Counted from the stretch's first letter, positions 25,706 to 36,127 are shown. The stretch is 58,994 bases of DNA from an uncultured Odoribacter sp. (GCA_944321145.1 CALUKF010000013.1:1-58994), one strand, 5' to 3'. Translations and numbers: made by a program. Notes: generated from the letters alone by a model not told the origin.

Positions 25706-25917
25706 CATTCACTTGCCGTTGGTGCGAGAGTGATACGCCAGTCATCCAAGGAAAGAGGGACGAAACGACTGGGTTGAATAGGGGTGAGCGGAAGGGTACA
25801 ATGGGAGGGATAAACGGTGGGGAACAATTTTTGCGGCAAATTGTTCCGGTTTCTAAAAATTTTATCTTATATTTACCCCGTCAAAAGACGAGCACAAAAC
25901 ATCAAATTTATTATACT

Positions 25918-27120
25918 ATGACACAAAAACAAAAGAACTATGCCATTCCATTGGCTTTCGTAGGGATGATGTTTTTTTCCCTCGGATTCGCGTTAGGAAT
26001 CAACTCATTTCTGATTCCCGTTTTAAAAGATTCGTTATCATTGCCTTCAGGGGTAGCCTATCTGTTGCTGGCAGCGACTTTCGTGCCGTTCCTGATTTTC
26101 GGTTATCCGGCATCGAAAACCATTGCCGCCATCGGGTATAAACGGACGATGGCATTGTCGTTCCTGATATTTGCTGCGGCTTTCGTGCTGTTCGTATTGT
26201 CGGCAAAACAGGAAAGTTTTCCCCTTTTCTTGATTGCGTCTTTTGTCAGCGGCGCAGCCAATGCCTATTTGCAGGCTTGCGTCAATCCGTACGTGACTAT
26301 TTTAGGACCGCTGGAATCAGCTGCCAAGCGCATTTCCATCATGGGTATTTGCAACAAATTGGCATGGCCGGTTGCTCCGCTTTTCTTCTCGCTGATTGTG
26401 GCTGACCCGGCAAATGTGGGCATTGAAGACCTTTACACTCCGTTCTATATCATTATCGGGGTATTTCTGTTTTTGGGCATTCTCTCCCTTTTGGCTCCCC
26501 TGCCAGAAGTTACCGCTGCCGGCGAAAGCGAAGAGTCGGCTGCCGACTGCCCATACGCTGCCAACAAAACATCTATCTGGCAATTCCCGCACTTGGTTTT
26601 GGGTGCGCTGACGCTCTTCATTTATGTCGGCGTGGAAACCCTGTCCCTCAGTACGGCTGTGGACTATGCCAAGGCATTGGGACTTGCAGACCCGGACTTG
26701 TATGCGTGGATTCCCAGCATCGGCATGGTGGTGGGATATATTTGCGGTATCATTTTGATTCCGAAATATCTTGACCAGGCAAAAGCCATGCGGATTTGCG
26801 CCTGGATTGCCGTTATCGGTTCACTGGCTATTGTGTTGCTGCCTGCCGAGATTTCCATTTGGGCTATTTTCCTGATGTCGTTGGGCTGCTCCCTGATGTG
26901 GCCGGCATTGTGGCCGCTGGCTATGGCAGACTTGGGCAAGTTTACCAAATCGGGCAGCGCGCTCCTGACGATGGCTATCGCCGGAGGCGCAGTGATTCCG
27001 ACCATTTTCGGATTCCTGCAAGGCAGCGTGGGCGCACAAGCCGCTTATTGGCTGGCATTGCCGTGCTTCCTCCTTATCCTTTATTACGGAACTGCCGGAT
27101 ACAAAATCAGAACGAAATAA
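25918..27120 (+). CDS. sugar MFS transporter, FucP/GluP type
   Basis: A 400-residue inner-membrane protein with about 12 membrane segments. ACVNPYVTILGPLESAAKR carries the NPY motif typical of the fucose/glucose-galactose H+ symporter group. The start MTQKQKNYAIPLAF at 25918 fits the family; the open frame extends upstream through unrelated sequence. The substrate (fucose, glucose, galactose or N-acetylglucosamine) is not readable. A hairpin follows the gene. Confidence 0.88.
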   Translation: MTQKQKNYAIPLAFVGMMFFSLGFALGINSFLIPVLKDSLSLPSGVAYLLLAATFVPFLIFGYPASKTIAAIGYKRTMALSFLIFAAAFVLFVLSAKQESFPLFLIASFVSGAANAYLQACVNPYVTILGPLESAAKRISIMGICNKLAWPVAPLFFSLIVADPANVGIEDLYTPFYIIIGVFLFLGILSLLAPLPEVTAAGESEESAADCPYAANKTSIWQFPHLVLGALTLFIYVGVETLSLSTAVDYAKALGLADPDLYAWIPSIGMVVGYICGIILIPKYLDQAKAMRICAWIAVIGSLAIVLLPAEISIWAIFLMSLGCSLMWPALWPLAMADLGKFTKSGSALLTMAIAGGAVIPTIFGFLQGSVGAQAAYWLALPCFLLILYYGTAGYKIRTK

Positions 27121-27139
27121 ATCATCACAAATTGCGCTT

Positions 27140-27178
27140 GGTCTATAAGGAAAGAGGAAACACCTCACCTTATAGACC
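27140..27178 (+). terminator. terminator of the sugar transporter gene
   Basis: GGTCTATAAGG (27140-27150) and CCTTATAGACC (27168-27178) form an 11-bp stem followed by TTATTTTTAA. Confidence 0.75.
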
Positions 27179-27206
27179 TTATTTTTAACCCATTATCTTA
27201 ATAGCC

Positions 27207-27851
27207 ATGCTTATCGTCCCCTTAATTTCCGACCTTGATTCACAACACTTGCCTGAAGGTGCAAAACTCTTAGAAAACCTCCCCGCGCAAGCCATTGGAT
27301 GCCTGAACTGGGAGAAGGACTACCCTTACCGCCCTGACGTGCATTTCCAGATGGCACACAATGGACGGGAATTGTTCGTGCGTTTCTCTGTCCGGGAAAA
27401 AGTTGCTATGGCGTTGGCAACGGCAGACAACGGGGACGTATACAAAGATTCGTGTGTCGAATTCTTCATCGCAGTGGACGACTCCGGCTATTACTACAAT
27501 TTCGAGTTCTCGTGCATCGGGACACTCTTGCTGGGTTACCGCCCCGGGAGAAACGGCGCCGTGCACAGCCGTCCGGAAAACATTGCAACCATCAAGCGTT
27601 ACGCCTCGCTGGGCAATGCTCCTTTTGCCGAAAAAACATTGGATGCACCTTGGGAATTGATTGCAGCCATTCCGGCAAATGCCCTCTTCGCCCATCATTT
27701 AGAAACATGGCAAGGCATGAATGTCCGCATGAACCTCTACAAATGCGGCGACAATCTGTCTACTCCCCACTACCTTAGCTGGGCACCGATTCACACACCC
27801 CAGCCTGATTTCCACCGCCCGGAATATTTTATGCCGGTGCAGTTCCAATAA
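27207..27851 (+). CDS. carbohydrate-binding family 9-like protein
   Basis: A 214-residue protein without a signal peptide. ELFVRFSVREKV, then DVYKDSCVEFFI and YYYNFEFSCIGTLLLGYRPG follow the pattern of CBM9-like proteins common in Bacteroides. Despite the family name, binding of sugar has not been shown for most such standalone members. It is close behind the sugar transporter but separated from it by a terminator. Confidence 0.75.
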   Translation: MLIVPLISDLDSQHLPEGAKLLENLPAQAIGCLNWEKDYPYRPDVHFQMAHNGRELFVRFSVREKVAMALATADNGDVYKDSCVEFFIAVDDSGYYYNFEFSCIGTLLLGYRPGRNGAVHSRPENIATIKRYASLGNAPFAEKTLDAPWELIAAIPANALFAHHLETWQGMNVRMNLYKCGDNLSTPHYLSWAPIHTPQPDFHRPEYFMPVQFQ

Positions 27852-27866
27852 CCGGGAGGCGCTTGC

Positions 27867-28496
27867 TCATTCCTTCACTTCCTCGTAATCCGCATCCTCG
27901 ACATCGTGGTGGCGGTCGATGCGGTCGAAGGAATTTTCGTGGGTCGTGGAGGCACGGTATTTATACAAAAGGTAGTGATTCCAAAGGCTGGTAATGCCAT
28001 AGAAAATCACCATGACGCCAAACAGGATGGAGGCGCCTTTGGAAATGCCTTCCACCGTCTCAAAAGGATTAAACAAAATCACAATGCCCGCCACCAAAAT
28101 CAATGTGGGGAAGAGATAGGACAATAGGGATACCGGTCCCATCTGCCTGGCTATGGACAACGTGAAAAACTGGCTGATGGCAGCAATCACCAATATCAAA
28201 CCCAGCATAAAAACCAATACGGCAGCAAAAGTCAGCGGGATACATATCAGTATGATGCCCAATACCATGCTGCCAATTCCCGTAAAAGGCAAAATGCCTT
28301 GGTTTGCTTCGCCGCGACGCTTGCTTGCCAACACAAAGGCTACAATGCCCGTGGCTAAAAATGCAACGCCAATCAACATAATAATATAGGACAAGGCTTG
28401 TTCCGGCCAAACGATGAGAACAACGCCGAATAAGATGGCAAGTATTGCCCGCAATATTGCCCCCTTGATGTTCGAAGTGGTGTAAACTATCTTCAT
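27867..28496 (-). CDS. DUF308 (HdeD family) membrane protein
   Basis: A 209-residue protein with about six membrane segments in short hairpins (AILRAILAILFGVVLIVWPE, LPFTGIGSMVLGIILICIPL) and an acidic tail ending DADYEEVKE. It fits the HdeD/DUF308 group, named for an acid-stress gene of E. coli; its job here is unknown. The start MKIVYTTSN at 28496 is preferred to an ATG 21 bases upstream. TACTTTCG at 28541-28534 may be its -7 element. Confidence 0.85.
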   Translation of the reverse strand: MKIVYTTSNIKGAILRAILAILFGVVLIVWPEQALSYIIMLIGVAFLATGIVAFVLASKRRGEANQGILPFTGIGSMVLGIILICIPLTFAAVLVFMLGLILVIAAISQFFTLSIARQMGPVSLLSYLFPTLILVAGIVILFNPFETVEGISKGASILFGVMVIFYGITSLWNHYLLYKYRASTTHENSFDRIDRHHDVEDADYEEVKE

Positions 28497-28627
28497 AAAG
28501 TATCTCCAATTTAGCATATATTGTTTTACCCTACGAAAGTAGGCATTTTTTGCTTACGTTCTCCTCCGATGCCTATTTTTTTTATTCAATTAATATCGTA
28601 CTTTTGTGCGTTCAAAAATAGAAAACA

Positions 28628-30205
28628 ATGGGATATAGGGAAGAAATTTTGCGTCGCCGCACATTCGGAATCATCAGCCATCCGGATGCGGGAAAGACTA
28701 CATTAACGGAAAAACTGTTGCTTTTTGGAGGTGCCATCCATGTGGCGGGGGCTGTAAAGTCGAATAAAATCAAGAAAACAGCTACCTCGGATTTCATGGA
28801 AATCGAGCGGCAAAGAGGTATCTCCGTGGCAACTTCTGTCATGGGCTTTGAGTACAACGGCATCAAAATCAACATCCTCGATACTCCCGGGCACCAGGAT
28901 TTCGCAGAAGACACTTTCCGCACGCTCACGGCTTGCGACAGCGTAATTATTGTCATCGACGCTGCCAAAGGCGTAGAGAGCCAGACGCGCAAGCTGATGC
29001 AAGTGTGCCGGATGCGCAAAACGCCGGTCATCGTGTTCATCAACAAGTTAGACCGTCCTGCCAACGACCCCTTCGACATTCTGGACGATGTGGAAAGAGA
29101 ATTGCAAATCAAAGTCAATCCCTTAAGCTGGCCTATCGGCAGCGGCGACCAATTCAAGGGCATATACAATCTGCACCGGCAAAACCTCTGCCTCTACAGC
29201 CCCAGCATCCAGAACATTACCGAAGGCATCGAAATCAAGGACACAGACTCCGAAGAATTAGACCGACACATCGGCGAACGGGCAGCTGCCAAGCTACGGG
29301 AAGACTTGGAACTGGTGCGGGAAGTCTATCCCGGGCTGAACCGCGAGGAATATCTGGAAGCCCACGTGGCACCGGTCTTTTTCGGTTCCGCATTAAACAA
29401 CTTCGGCATCCGCGAACTCTTGGATTGCTTCATAGAAATAGCCCCTTCTCCCCTCCCCCGCGAAACGGAAGAACGCTTGGTGCGCCCGGAGGAAGAGAAG
29501 TTCACCGGCTTTGTCTTTAAGATTCATGCCAACATGGACCCCAACCACCGAGACCGCATTGCCTTTGTGAAAATCTGTTCAGGCATTTTCAAACGGAATA
29601 CCAACTACCTGCATGTCCGGAGCGGGAAAATGATGAAGTTTTCGACCCCGACGGCTTTTATGGCATCCAAGAAATCTGTCATTGACGAAGCCTATCCCGG
29701 CGATATTGTCGGTTTGCACGACACGGGCAATTTCAAAATCGGCGACACGCTGACAGAAGGCGAGAAACTGCACTTTAAAGGCATCCCCAGCTTCTCGCCC
29801 GAATTATTCAAATACATCGAAAACGCAGACCCGATGAAGTCCAAACAATTGGCAAAAGGCATTGACCAGTTGATGGACGAAGGCGTAGCACAGCTTTTCG
29901 TCAACCAGTTCAACAACCGGAAAATCATCGGAACGGTAGGTGCCTTGCAGTTTGAAGTCATCGAGTACCGCCTGCTGCATGAGTACGGTGCCGCTTGCCG
30001 CTGGGAACCCATCAACCTATATAAAGCCTGTTGGATAGAATCCTTAGACGACAACGAATTGGAAGATTTCAAAAAGCACAAAGCGCAATACATGGCAAAA
30101 GACAAGGAAGGCAGGGATGTCTTTCTGGCAGACTCGCAGTACATGCTGCAAATGGCGCAAGAGAATTACAAACATTTATTGTTCCACTTTACCTCTGAAT
30201 TTTAA
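28628..30205 (+). CDS. prfC: peptide chain release factor 3
   Basis: A 525-residue translational GTPase that recycles class I release factors. G1 is [15 protein letters not shown]3 DTPGHQDF and G4 NKLDRP. The C-terminal part carries the RF3 ending (AQFMAKDKEG-like [20 protein letters not shown]). Length is normal. TACTTTTG at 28599-28606 is a good -7 element 22 bases before the ATG. Confidence 0.97.
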   Translation: MGYREEILRRRTFGIISHPDAGKTTLTEKLLLFGGAIHVAGAVKSNKIKKTATSDFMEIERQRGISVATSVMGFEYNGIKINILDTPGHQDFAEDTFRTLTACDSVIIVIDAAKGVESQTRKLMQVCRMRKTPVIVFINKLDRPANDPFDILDDVERELQIKVNPLSWPIGSGDQFKGIYNLHRQNLCLYSPSIQNITEGIEIKDTDSEELDRHIGERAAAKLREDLELVREVYPGLNREEYLEAHVAPVFFGSALNNFGIRELLDCFIEIAPSPLPRETEERLVRPEEEKFTGFVFKIHANMDPNHRDRIAFVKICSGIFKRNTNYLHVRSGKMMKFSTPTAFMASKKSVIDEAYPGDIVGLHDTGNFKIGDTLTEGEKLHFKGIPSFSPELFKYIENADPMKSKQLAKGIDQLMDEGVAQLFVNQFNNRKIIGTVGALQFEVIEYRLLHEYGAACRWEPINLYKACWIESLDDNELEDFKKHKAQYMAKDKEGRDVFLADSQYMLQMAQENYKHLLFHFTSEF

Positions 30206-30208
30206 AAC

Positions 30209-30589
30209 ATGATTATGATAGAAGCAGGAAAAACCACATTTACACAAGAAATCACGGTCACCGACCGCGACACTGCCGCTGCTTACGGCTCCGGCAAATT
30301 GGAAGTATTCGCCACACCGGCAATGGTTGCCCTCATGGAAAATACCGCAATCCGCAGCCTCGAAGGCGGCTTGGAACCCGATACCGACACGGTCGGCATC
30401 GCCATTGATGTCCAACACGTAAAAGCTACGGCTGTCGGACAGAAGGTGTATTGCAAAGCCACTGTCACAGAAATCGACGGGCGGCGCATCCGTTTTGAGA
30501 TTGAGGTTTGGGACGATAAAGGTGCCGTGGGGCATGCCATCCACGACCGTTTTGTCATCAACCCGGTCAAATTCATGAGCAAATTGTAA
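30209..30589 (+). CDS. FlK-like thioesterase (hot-dog fold)
   Basis: A 126-residue protein. GSGKLEVFATPAMVALMENT and the following DTVGIAIDVQHVKATAVGQK match the FlK-type thioesterase group, named for a fluoroacetyl-CoA hydrolase; ordinary members probably act on other acyl-CoAs. It starts 3 bases after prfC (an ATG at 30215 is also possible) and ends 41 bases before uvrB, so it probably shares their transcript. Confidence 0.85.
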   Translation: MIMIEAGKTTFTQEITVTDRDTAAAYGSGKLEVFATPAMVALMENTAIRSLEGGLEPDTDTVGIAIDVQHVKATAVGQKVYCKATVTEIDGRRIRFEIEVWDDKGAVGHAIHDRFVINPVKFMSKL

Positions 30590-30630
30590 CTTCGCGGCAC
30601 TGCCGCTTCACAAGATTTGGAGGCAAAAAC

Positions 30631-32637
30631 ATGCAATTTCACCTGACTTCGGAATTCAAACCTACCGGCGACCAACCGGAAGCCATCAGCCAATTGGTGC
30701 AGGGCGTCAACGAAGGCAGGGCTTCCCAAGTCTTGTTGGGCGTCACCGGGTCGGGAAAAACATTCACAGTTGCCAATGTCATTGCCCAAGTGCAACGCCC
30801 GACCTTGGTGCTGAGCCATAATAAAACCCTGGCAGCCCAGCTGTTCAAAGAGTTCAAAGCCTTCTTCCCGGAAAATGCCGTAGAGTATTTTGTCTCCTAC
30901 TATGACTATTACCAGCCGGAAGCCTACCTGCCGACCACAGATACCTACATCGAAAAAGAGCTGGAAATCAATGATGAAATTGACAAATTGCGTCTGCGCA
31001 CCACAGCCTCCTTGCTTTCCGGGAGACGGGACGTCATCGTGGTTTCCTCCGTTTCCTGCCTGTACGGTATGGCAGACCCAAGGGCTTTCGGTGCCAACGT
31101 GACCCACCTGAAAGCAGGCATGACCCTCAACCGCAACACCTTGTTGCGCCGCTTGGTAGACGCGCTTTACAGCAACAACGACGTGGAATTCAAGAGCGGT
31201 TGCTTCCGTGCCAAAGGTGAAATCGTCGACATTTTCCCAGCCATCGAGACTTACGAAGGCATCGCTTACCGCATTGAGTTTTGGGACGATACCATCGACC
31301 GCATTGTCTCTTTCAATCCGATTACGTCCAAACCCATTGAACGCCTGGACGCAGTGGACATCTATCCCGCCAACCTCTTCGTGACAGACAAAGGCACCGT
31401 CGCCCGGGCTGTCGAAGAAATAAAGCAAGATTTGGCTGACCAAATCGCCTTTTTCAAAGATGCCGGCAAGCACCTTGAAGCCAAACGTTTGGAAGAGCGG
31501 GTCAAGTATGACGTGGAAATGATTTGCGAATTGGGGTATTGTTCCGGCATCGAAAACTATTCCCGCTATTTTGACGGGCGCGCAGCCGGGGTGCGTCCCT
31601 TCTGCCTGTTGGACTATTTCCCGGAAGATTTCCTCATGGTCATCGACGAATCGCATGTCACCATCCCGCAAATCCGTGCCATGTACGGAGGCGACCATGC
31701 CCGCAAGTCCAGCTTGGTGGAATACGGTTTCCGGCTTCCGGCAGCCTTCGACAACCGCCCCCTTACCTTCGAGGAGTTTGAAGAAAAGACCCCTCAAACC
31801 ATTTACATCAGTGCCACCCCCGCCGATTACGAATTGAACAAAAGCGAAGGCATTGTCGTGGAGCAACTCATCCGCCCGACAGGCATCCCCGACCCGGTCA
31901 TCGAAATCGTGCCTTCCCAGAACCAAATCGACCATTTAGTCGGCGAAATCCAGAAACGCATTGCGGTCAAAGAGCGTACACTGGTCACCACACTGACTAA
32001 AAAAATGGCAGAGGAACTGACCAAATATTTGGAACGCATTGGCATCTTGTGCCAATACATCCATTCTGACGTAGACACCTTGGAGCGTATTAAAATCTTG
32101 GAAAACCTCCGTCAAGGCGTCATCGACGTCATTGTCGGCGTGAACCTTCTGCGCGAGGGACTTGACTTGCCGGAAGTTTCGTTGGTTGCCATTCTCGATG
32201 CCGACAAGGAAGGCTTCTTGCGTTCCACCCGTTCCCTGACCCAAATCGTCGGGAGGGCTGCCCGCAACATCCACGGCAAAGTCATCATGTATGCCGACCA
32301 AATCACCCGTTCCATGCAGGAGACCATCGACGAAACAAATTACCGCCGCGAAAAGCAATTAAAATACAACGAGAAGCATCACATCACCCCCAAACAAATT
32401 CAGAAATCAAATGACAGTGCCTTCTCGTTCAACACTGACAAACAATACATCGAAGAAGAGGACACTCATTTAGTCGCCATGCCCTCGGCGGAATACCTGA
32501 CCAAACCGCAATTGCAACAACTTATCCGCCAAACCAAAACCGCCATGCAAAAAGCTGCCAAGGAGTTGGATTTCCTCGAAGCTGCCCGCCTGCGGGATGA
32601 AATGTACGCATTGGAAAAGAAACTGCAATCGCTCTGA
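30631..32637 (+). CDS. uvrB: excinuclease ABC subunit B
   Basis: A 668-residue DNA repair helicase-like protein of nucleotide excision repair. Walker A is GVTGSGKT near residue 40, the beta-hairpin region YYDYYQPEAYLP is near 90, the Walker B box is VIDESHV, and a C-terminal UVR motif (LDFLEAARLRDEMYALEKKL) binds UvrC/UvrA. A GGAGG lies 8 bases before the ATG. The gene converges on the thioredoxin-fold gene with only 12 bases between the stops. Confidence 0.97.
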   Translation: MQFHLTSEFKPTGDQPEAISQLVQGVNEGRASQVLLGVTGSGKTFTVANVIAQVQRPTLVLSHNKTLAAQLFKEFKAFFPENAVEYFVSYYDYYQPEAYLPTTDTYIEKELEINDEIDKLRLRTTASLLSGRRDVIVVSSVSCLYGMADPRAFGANVTHLKAGMTLNRNTLLRRLVDALYSNNDVEFKSGCFRAKGEIVDIFPAIETYEGIAYRIEFWDDTIDRIVSFNPITSKPIERLDAVDIYPANLFVTDKGTVARAVEEIKQDLADQIAFFKDAGKHLEAKRLEERVKYDVEMICELGYCSGIENYSRYFDGRAAGVRPFCLLDYFPEDFLMVIDESHVTIPQIRAMYGGDHARKSSLVEYGFRLPAAFDNRPLTFEEFEEKTPQTIYISATPADYELNKSEGIVVEQLIRPTGIPDPVIEIVPSQNQIDHLVGEIQKRIAVKERTLVTTLTKKMAEELTKYLERIGILCQYIHSDVDTLERIKILENLRQGVIDVIVGVNLLREGLDLPEVSLVAILDADKEGFLRSTRSLTQIVGRAARNIHGKVIMYADQITRSMQETIDETNYRREKQLKYNEKHHITPKQIQKSNDSAFSFNTDKQYIEEEDTHLVAMPSAEYLTKPQLQQLIRQTKTAMQKAAKELDFLEAARLRDEMYALEKKLQSL

Positions 32638-32649
32638 ACCACCGGCAAT

Positions 32650-34434
32650 TTATAGCCCTTTCAACAAATCATCTATCACTTTTTCAAAAAAGCCCCGATA
32701 AGAGGTCAAATCTGCTTTCCCCGTCAGCCTTTCCTTCCGGTTAATGGCAGCCACCCGGCTTGCCAACTGCTGTGCCATCTTGTAACGGACATTCCCGTCC
32801 GTGCAGCGGGCATTGATTTCCAACGCCCAACGGTAGAGTTCTGCATCCGTCACCTCTTCCTCCGTCCACTTCTCCGCAGCCAAAGTGATAAAAGTTTTCC
32901 AATCCTCCGTCTGCTCTGCAAGTTGCATCCGGGCATTGCGGGCAATAGAACGCCAACCTTCCACCTTTTCCCGGCGCAAACGCTTGGCATACACCTTAAA
33001 ACCCTCCTCATCAAACTGCCCGTCCCGCACAAAGACAGACGCACCGGCTATCCACAAGGTCGCAATCTTATCCCAAACAGCAGCCTCGCCATACCGTTCT
33101 CCCAACTCCTCCCGATGCGACAACAAATAATCCAAAAGCACCGGAGAAGCCGTTTTGCCATATTGCGCAAAGAGTTCCCAATACCTCCTCTCATTCAGGC
33201 ATTCCGGCGCAAGAGGCTCCAAATACGCCATCAATGCCCGCGAGGCTTCCTCCTCCTCTCCGGCACGGGCAAGGGCTGCCAAATAAGCAACTACAAACTC
33301 ATCCCCACGCTCGCCTTGCCGGAAACGGTTCTTCATGCTCTCCAAAGCATTGCCATCCACTACTTTCCGGGCTTCACGCAACAAGTCCGCAGCATCCGCC
33401 ACCGAACACAGGCGGTGAACTTCCTTGCCCGAAGCATCGGTAAAAACCAAACCGGTCGCCTCCCCCTCCCGCGCAAGATTCACAAAATGAGCAGTAAAAA
33501 AATCAGTTACATCCGGGTCTGTAAACACGCGTTCCGCCAATTCCTGGTGCACCCGGTTGTCCGTATAGCAATCCATAAAAATAAACTTGCCCTCCCGGGT
33601 CGCCTGCAATTGCGCTTCCTCCTCCATCAGGACGCGAAAAGGAATCCCCTTTGCCTTCTCCAAAGCCTGCCCGGCACACGCCAGCAACGCATCCGCATCC
33701 TGGAATCCCGTTGCCCGGTAAAGGCATTTGCCCGCCGCATTCAAAAAAAGGCACACAGGCGCATCCTCCCCGGCAATCCCATAATTATCAATCTCCTCCT
33801 CCCCTATCACCATGCGGACATTGACAAAATCACGATTAAACACGTCTGCCACCCTGTCCAAAGTAAACACATCCCGCTCCATCAACAAAGACGCCTGCCT
33901 GCTGTCATTCGCGACAAAAACAAACACGTGCTTCCCATTTGCCTGCGCAACAGCCACAGCTTCCGCCAGGCTTCCGGCAGAAAAACGCACCGAACGGCTG
34001 TTCCGTCGCTTGATATCAGCCTTCTTTTCCGCCTCTGCCAACGCCTCTTTCAAAAGTGCCGGCTCTTTCCTCACCGCCTCTGCCGCCACCACACCCACCA
34101 AATCCCCGTAAGGCATAAAAAACGCAAAACACGGATAAGGAGCATGCAACAGGCGCGGCTCAAAAGCCTTGCCTTGAGGCGTCTGCATATCCATACGGAT
34201 TGCCACGACACCCCACCCCAATTCCTCTGCCACCTCCCGCAATCCCTGCAAAGCCTGTTCCGTCACCTCGCCGGCATCCCCCACCTCCACCAACACCAAT
34301 TTATCTTCCCGCGCCGCAACAAGGCTCGCCTGCTCCCACGTGAGCGGCTGAAACAAATTGCCAAGTGACTGGGCAGAAACGCCTGCACCCACAAAACTAC
34401 TGAATATCAAAACCAACAATAAATACCTCTTCAT
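32650..34434 (-). CDS. exported protein with three thioredoxin-like domains lacking CxxC
   Basis: A 594-residue exported protein (signal peptide to about ASQ-like VSAQ). Three similar segments start at about residues 32 (TWEQASLVAAREDKLVLVEV), 155 (SLAEAVAVAQANGKHVFVFV) and 285 (ATREGKFIFMDCYTDNRVHQ). Each has the beta strand of a thioredoxin fold but no CxxC; in the third, CYTDNRVHQ stands where active relatives have CYTxWCGPC. A helical repeat-like region follows. It is therefore probably a binding or scaffold protein. I chose the start MKRYLLLVLI at 34434. Confidence 0.75.
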   Translation of the reverse strand: MKRYLLLVLIFSSFVGAGVSAQSLGNLFQPLTWEQASLVAAREDKLVLVEVGDAGEVTEQALQGLREVAEELGWGVVAIRMDMQTPQGKAFEPRLLHAPYPCFAFFMPYGDLVGVVAAEAVRKEPALLKEALAEAEKKADIKRRNSRSVRFSAGSLAEAVAVAQANGKHVFVFVANDSRQASLLMERDVFTLDRVADVFNRDFVNVRMVIGEEEIDNYGIAGEDAPVCLFLNAAGKCLYRATGFQDADALLACAGQALEKAKGIPFRVLMEEEAQLQATREGKFIFMDCYTDNRVHQELAERVFTDPDVTDFFTAHFVNLAREGEATGLVFTDASGKEVHRLCSVADAADLLREARKVVDGNALESMKNRFRQGERGDEFVVAYLAALARAGEEEEASRALMAYLEPLAPECLNERRYWELFAQYGKTASPVLLDYLLSHREELGERYGEAAVWDKIATLWIAGASVFVRDGQFDEEGFKVYAKRLRREKVEGWRSIARNARMQLAEQTEDWKTFITLAAEKWTEEEVTDAELYRWALEINARCTDGNVRYKMAQQLASRVAAINRKERLTGKADLTSYRGFFEKVIDDLLKGL

Positions 34435-34678
34435 AAAAACATCCATTTAGACAAATATACTCCATATTTCCACACCACCCGACAAATATTTCCCTTTCTC
34501 TACATATTTAATATAGTTTAACACCGACATCCCTCTTCAAAAACAGGCAAGAATATACAAACAGAAGTTAAATCTTCAGCAAGACAAAAAAAGAGCCTCC
34601 AACGATTCCGCATTCTTATTTATTTCTTCTAATTTTGGGGGCATTGTGAACAAATAGATAACATTAAAATAAAAAAGT

Positions 34679-36097
34679 ATGACAGAAAAGATTCAACTAA
34701 CCCTGCGCGACTCCAAGGCAGCCCGGTGGACTGCTTTGATACTCATCGCTTTGATGATGTTTTTCGCCTACATGTTCGTCGACGTCATGTCGCCGTTGCA
34801 AACCTTAATCGAGTCCAAACGCAGTTGGACTCCGGATGTATTCGGAACATACGCAGCCTCCGAGTATTTCCTTAACGTCTGCGGTTTCCTCATCCTTGCC
34901 GGAATCATCCTGGACAAATTCGGCGTCCGTTTTACAGGAACCCTGTCCGCCTCTTTGATGGTAGCAGGTGCTGTCATCAAATACATCGCCGTAAGCGATG
35001 CATTCCAAGGCTCAGGGCTTGACCTCTGGCTCAGCTCTTGGTGGACAGACCTCCCCGGCAATGCCAAACTCGCCTGCTTGGGCTTTATGGTTTTTGGCTG
35101 CGGATGCGAGATGGCAGGCATCACCGTTTCCCGCGCCATTGCCCGCTGGTTCGAAGGCAAAGAAATGGCGCTCGCCATGGGACTTGAAATGGCAATCGCC
35201 CGCCTTGGCGTATTCGCCGTGCTCTCACTCTCCCCGCTGCTTGCCAACAAGTTCGACGGGTCTGTCGTAGCCCCCATCGCTTTCTGCACCGCCCTGTTGC
35301 TCATCGGCTTGATTAACTTCATTGTCTTCACGTTCATGGACAAGAAACTCGACAAACAATTGGGCATCGACAAAAACGCCGCATCTGCAGAAGACCAATT
35401 CAAATTCAGCGATATCAAATACATTTTCGGCAGCAAAATGTTCTGGTTAATTGCCCTGCTCTGCGTATTGTACTACTCGGCAATCTTCCCGTTCCAACGC
35501 TACGCCACGAACTTCCTGGAATCAGCCCTTGCCATTCCGTCTGAGGAAGCAGCCAATATCTTCCGCTGGTTCCCCATCTTGGCAATGATTCTGACCCCGT
35601 TGTTAGGTTCCTACATTGACTACAAAGGCAAAGGCGCATCCATGTTGATGTACGGTGCCCTGATTATGATTGTCTGCCACCTGTCCTATGCCTTCCTGCT
35701 TCCGGCATTCCCGTCCAAAGGATTCGCCTTCCTCATCACAGTAGTATTAGGCGTATCCTTCTCCCTGGTACCGGCAGCCTTGTGGCCAAGCGTGCCGAAA
35801 GTCATTGAACCCAAAATCTTAGGCAGTGCCTACGCCCTCATCTTCTGGATTCAGAACATCGGGCTTTGCTTCGTACCGAAAATCATCGGCAACGTGCTGA
35901 ACTCCACGAACCCCGGCATTGCCGAAGCCCGCGAAACCGCCATGGCTGCAGGCGAAGCGCTTCCGGCATACGACTACACAGTACCGATGATTATCTTCGC
36001 CTCTTTCGGGGTCTTGGCATTCATCCTCGGCATCTGGTTGAAACGCGAAGACGTGGTCAAAGGCTACGGATTGGAACTCCCGAACATCAAAAAATAA
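34679..36097 (+). CDS. MFS transporter, MFSD1-like
   Basis: A 472-residue inner-membrane transporter with about 12 membrane segments. GIILDKFGVRFTG is the A-like loop motif, and SRAIARWFEGKEMALAMGLE and GVSFSLVPAALWPSVPKVIE recall the MFSD1 group, whose animal member moves dipeptides. That substrate would fit a peptide-using cell but is inference. A -7 element TAATTTTG is at 34630-34637. A strong hairpin follows the stop. Confidence 0.8.
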   Translation: MTEKIQLTLRDSKAARWTALILIALMMFFAYMFVDVMSPLQTLIESKRSWTPDVFGTYAASEYFLNVCGFLILAGIILDKFGVRFTGTLSASLMVAGAVIKYIAVSDAFQGSGLDLWLSSWWTDLPGNAKLACLGFMVFGCGCEMAGITVSRAIARWFEGKEMALAMGLEMAIARLGVFAVLSLSPLLANKFDGSVVAPIAFCTALLLIGLINFIVFTFMDKKLDKQLGIDKNAASAEDQFKFSDIKYIFGSKMFWLIALLCVLYYSAIFPFQRYATNFLESALAIPSEEAANIFRWFPILAMILTPLLGSYIDYKGKGASMLMYGALIMIVCHLSYAFLLPAFPSKGFAFLITVVLGVSFSLVPAALWPSVPKVIEPKILGSAYALIFWIQNIGLCFVPKIIGNVLNSTNPGIAEARETAMAAGEALPAYDYTVPMIIFASFGVLAFILGIWLKREDVVKGYGLELPNIKK

Positions 36098-36127
36098 ACA
36101 TCAACGAAACACCAAAAAACAATAAAC

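Noticed and set aside
30283-31935. 550-codon open frame on minus across the thioesterase and uvrB genes
   Set aside because: It is antisense to uvrB, has no family signature and exists because GC-rich codons of uvrB leave few stops on the other strand.
32923-34368. 481-codon open frame on plus
   Set aside because: Antisense to the thioredoxin-fold gene, rich in His, Arg and Pro, with no signal or domain.
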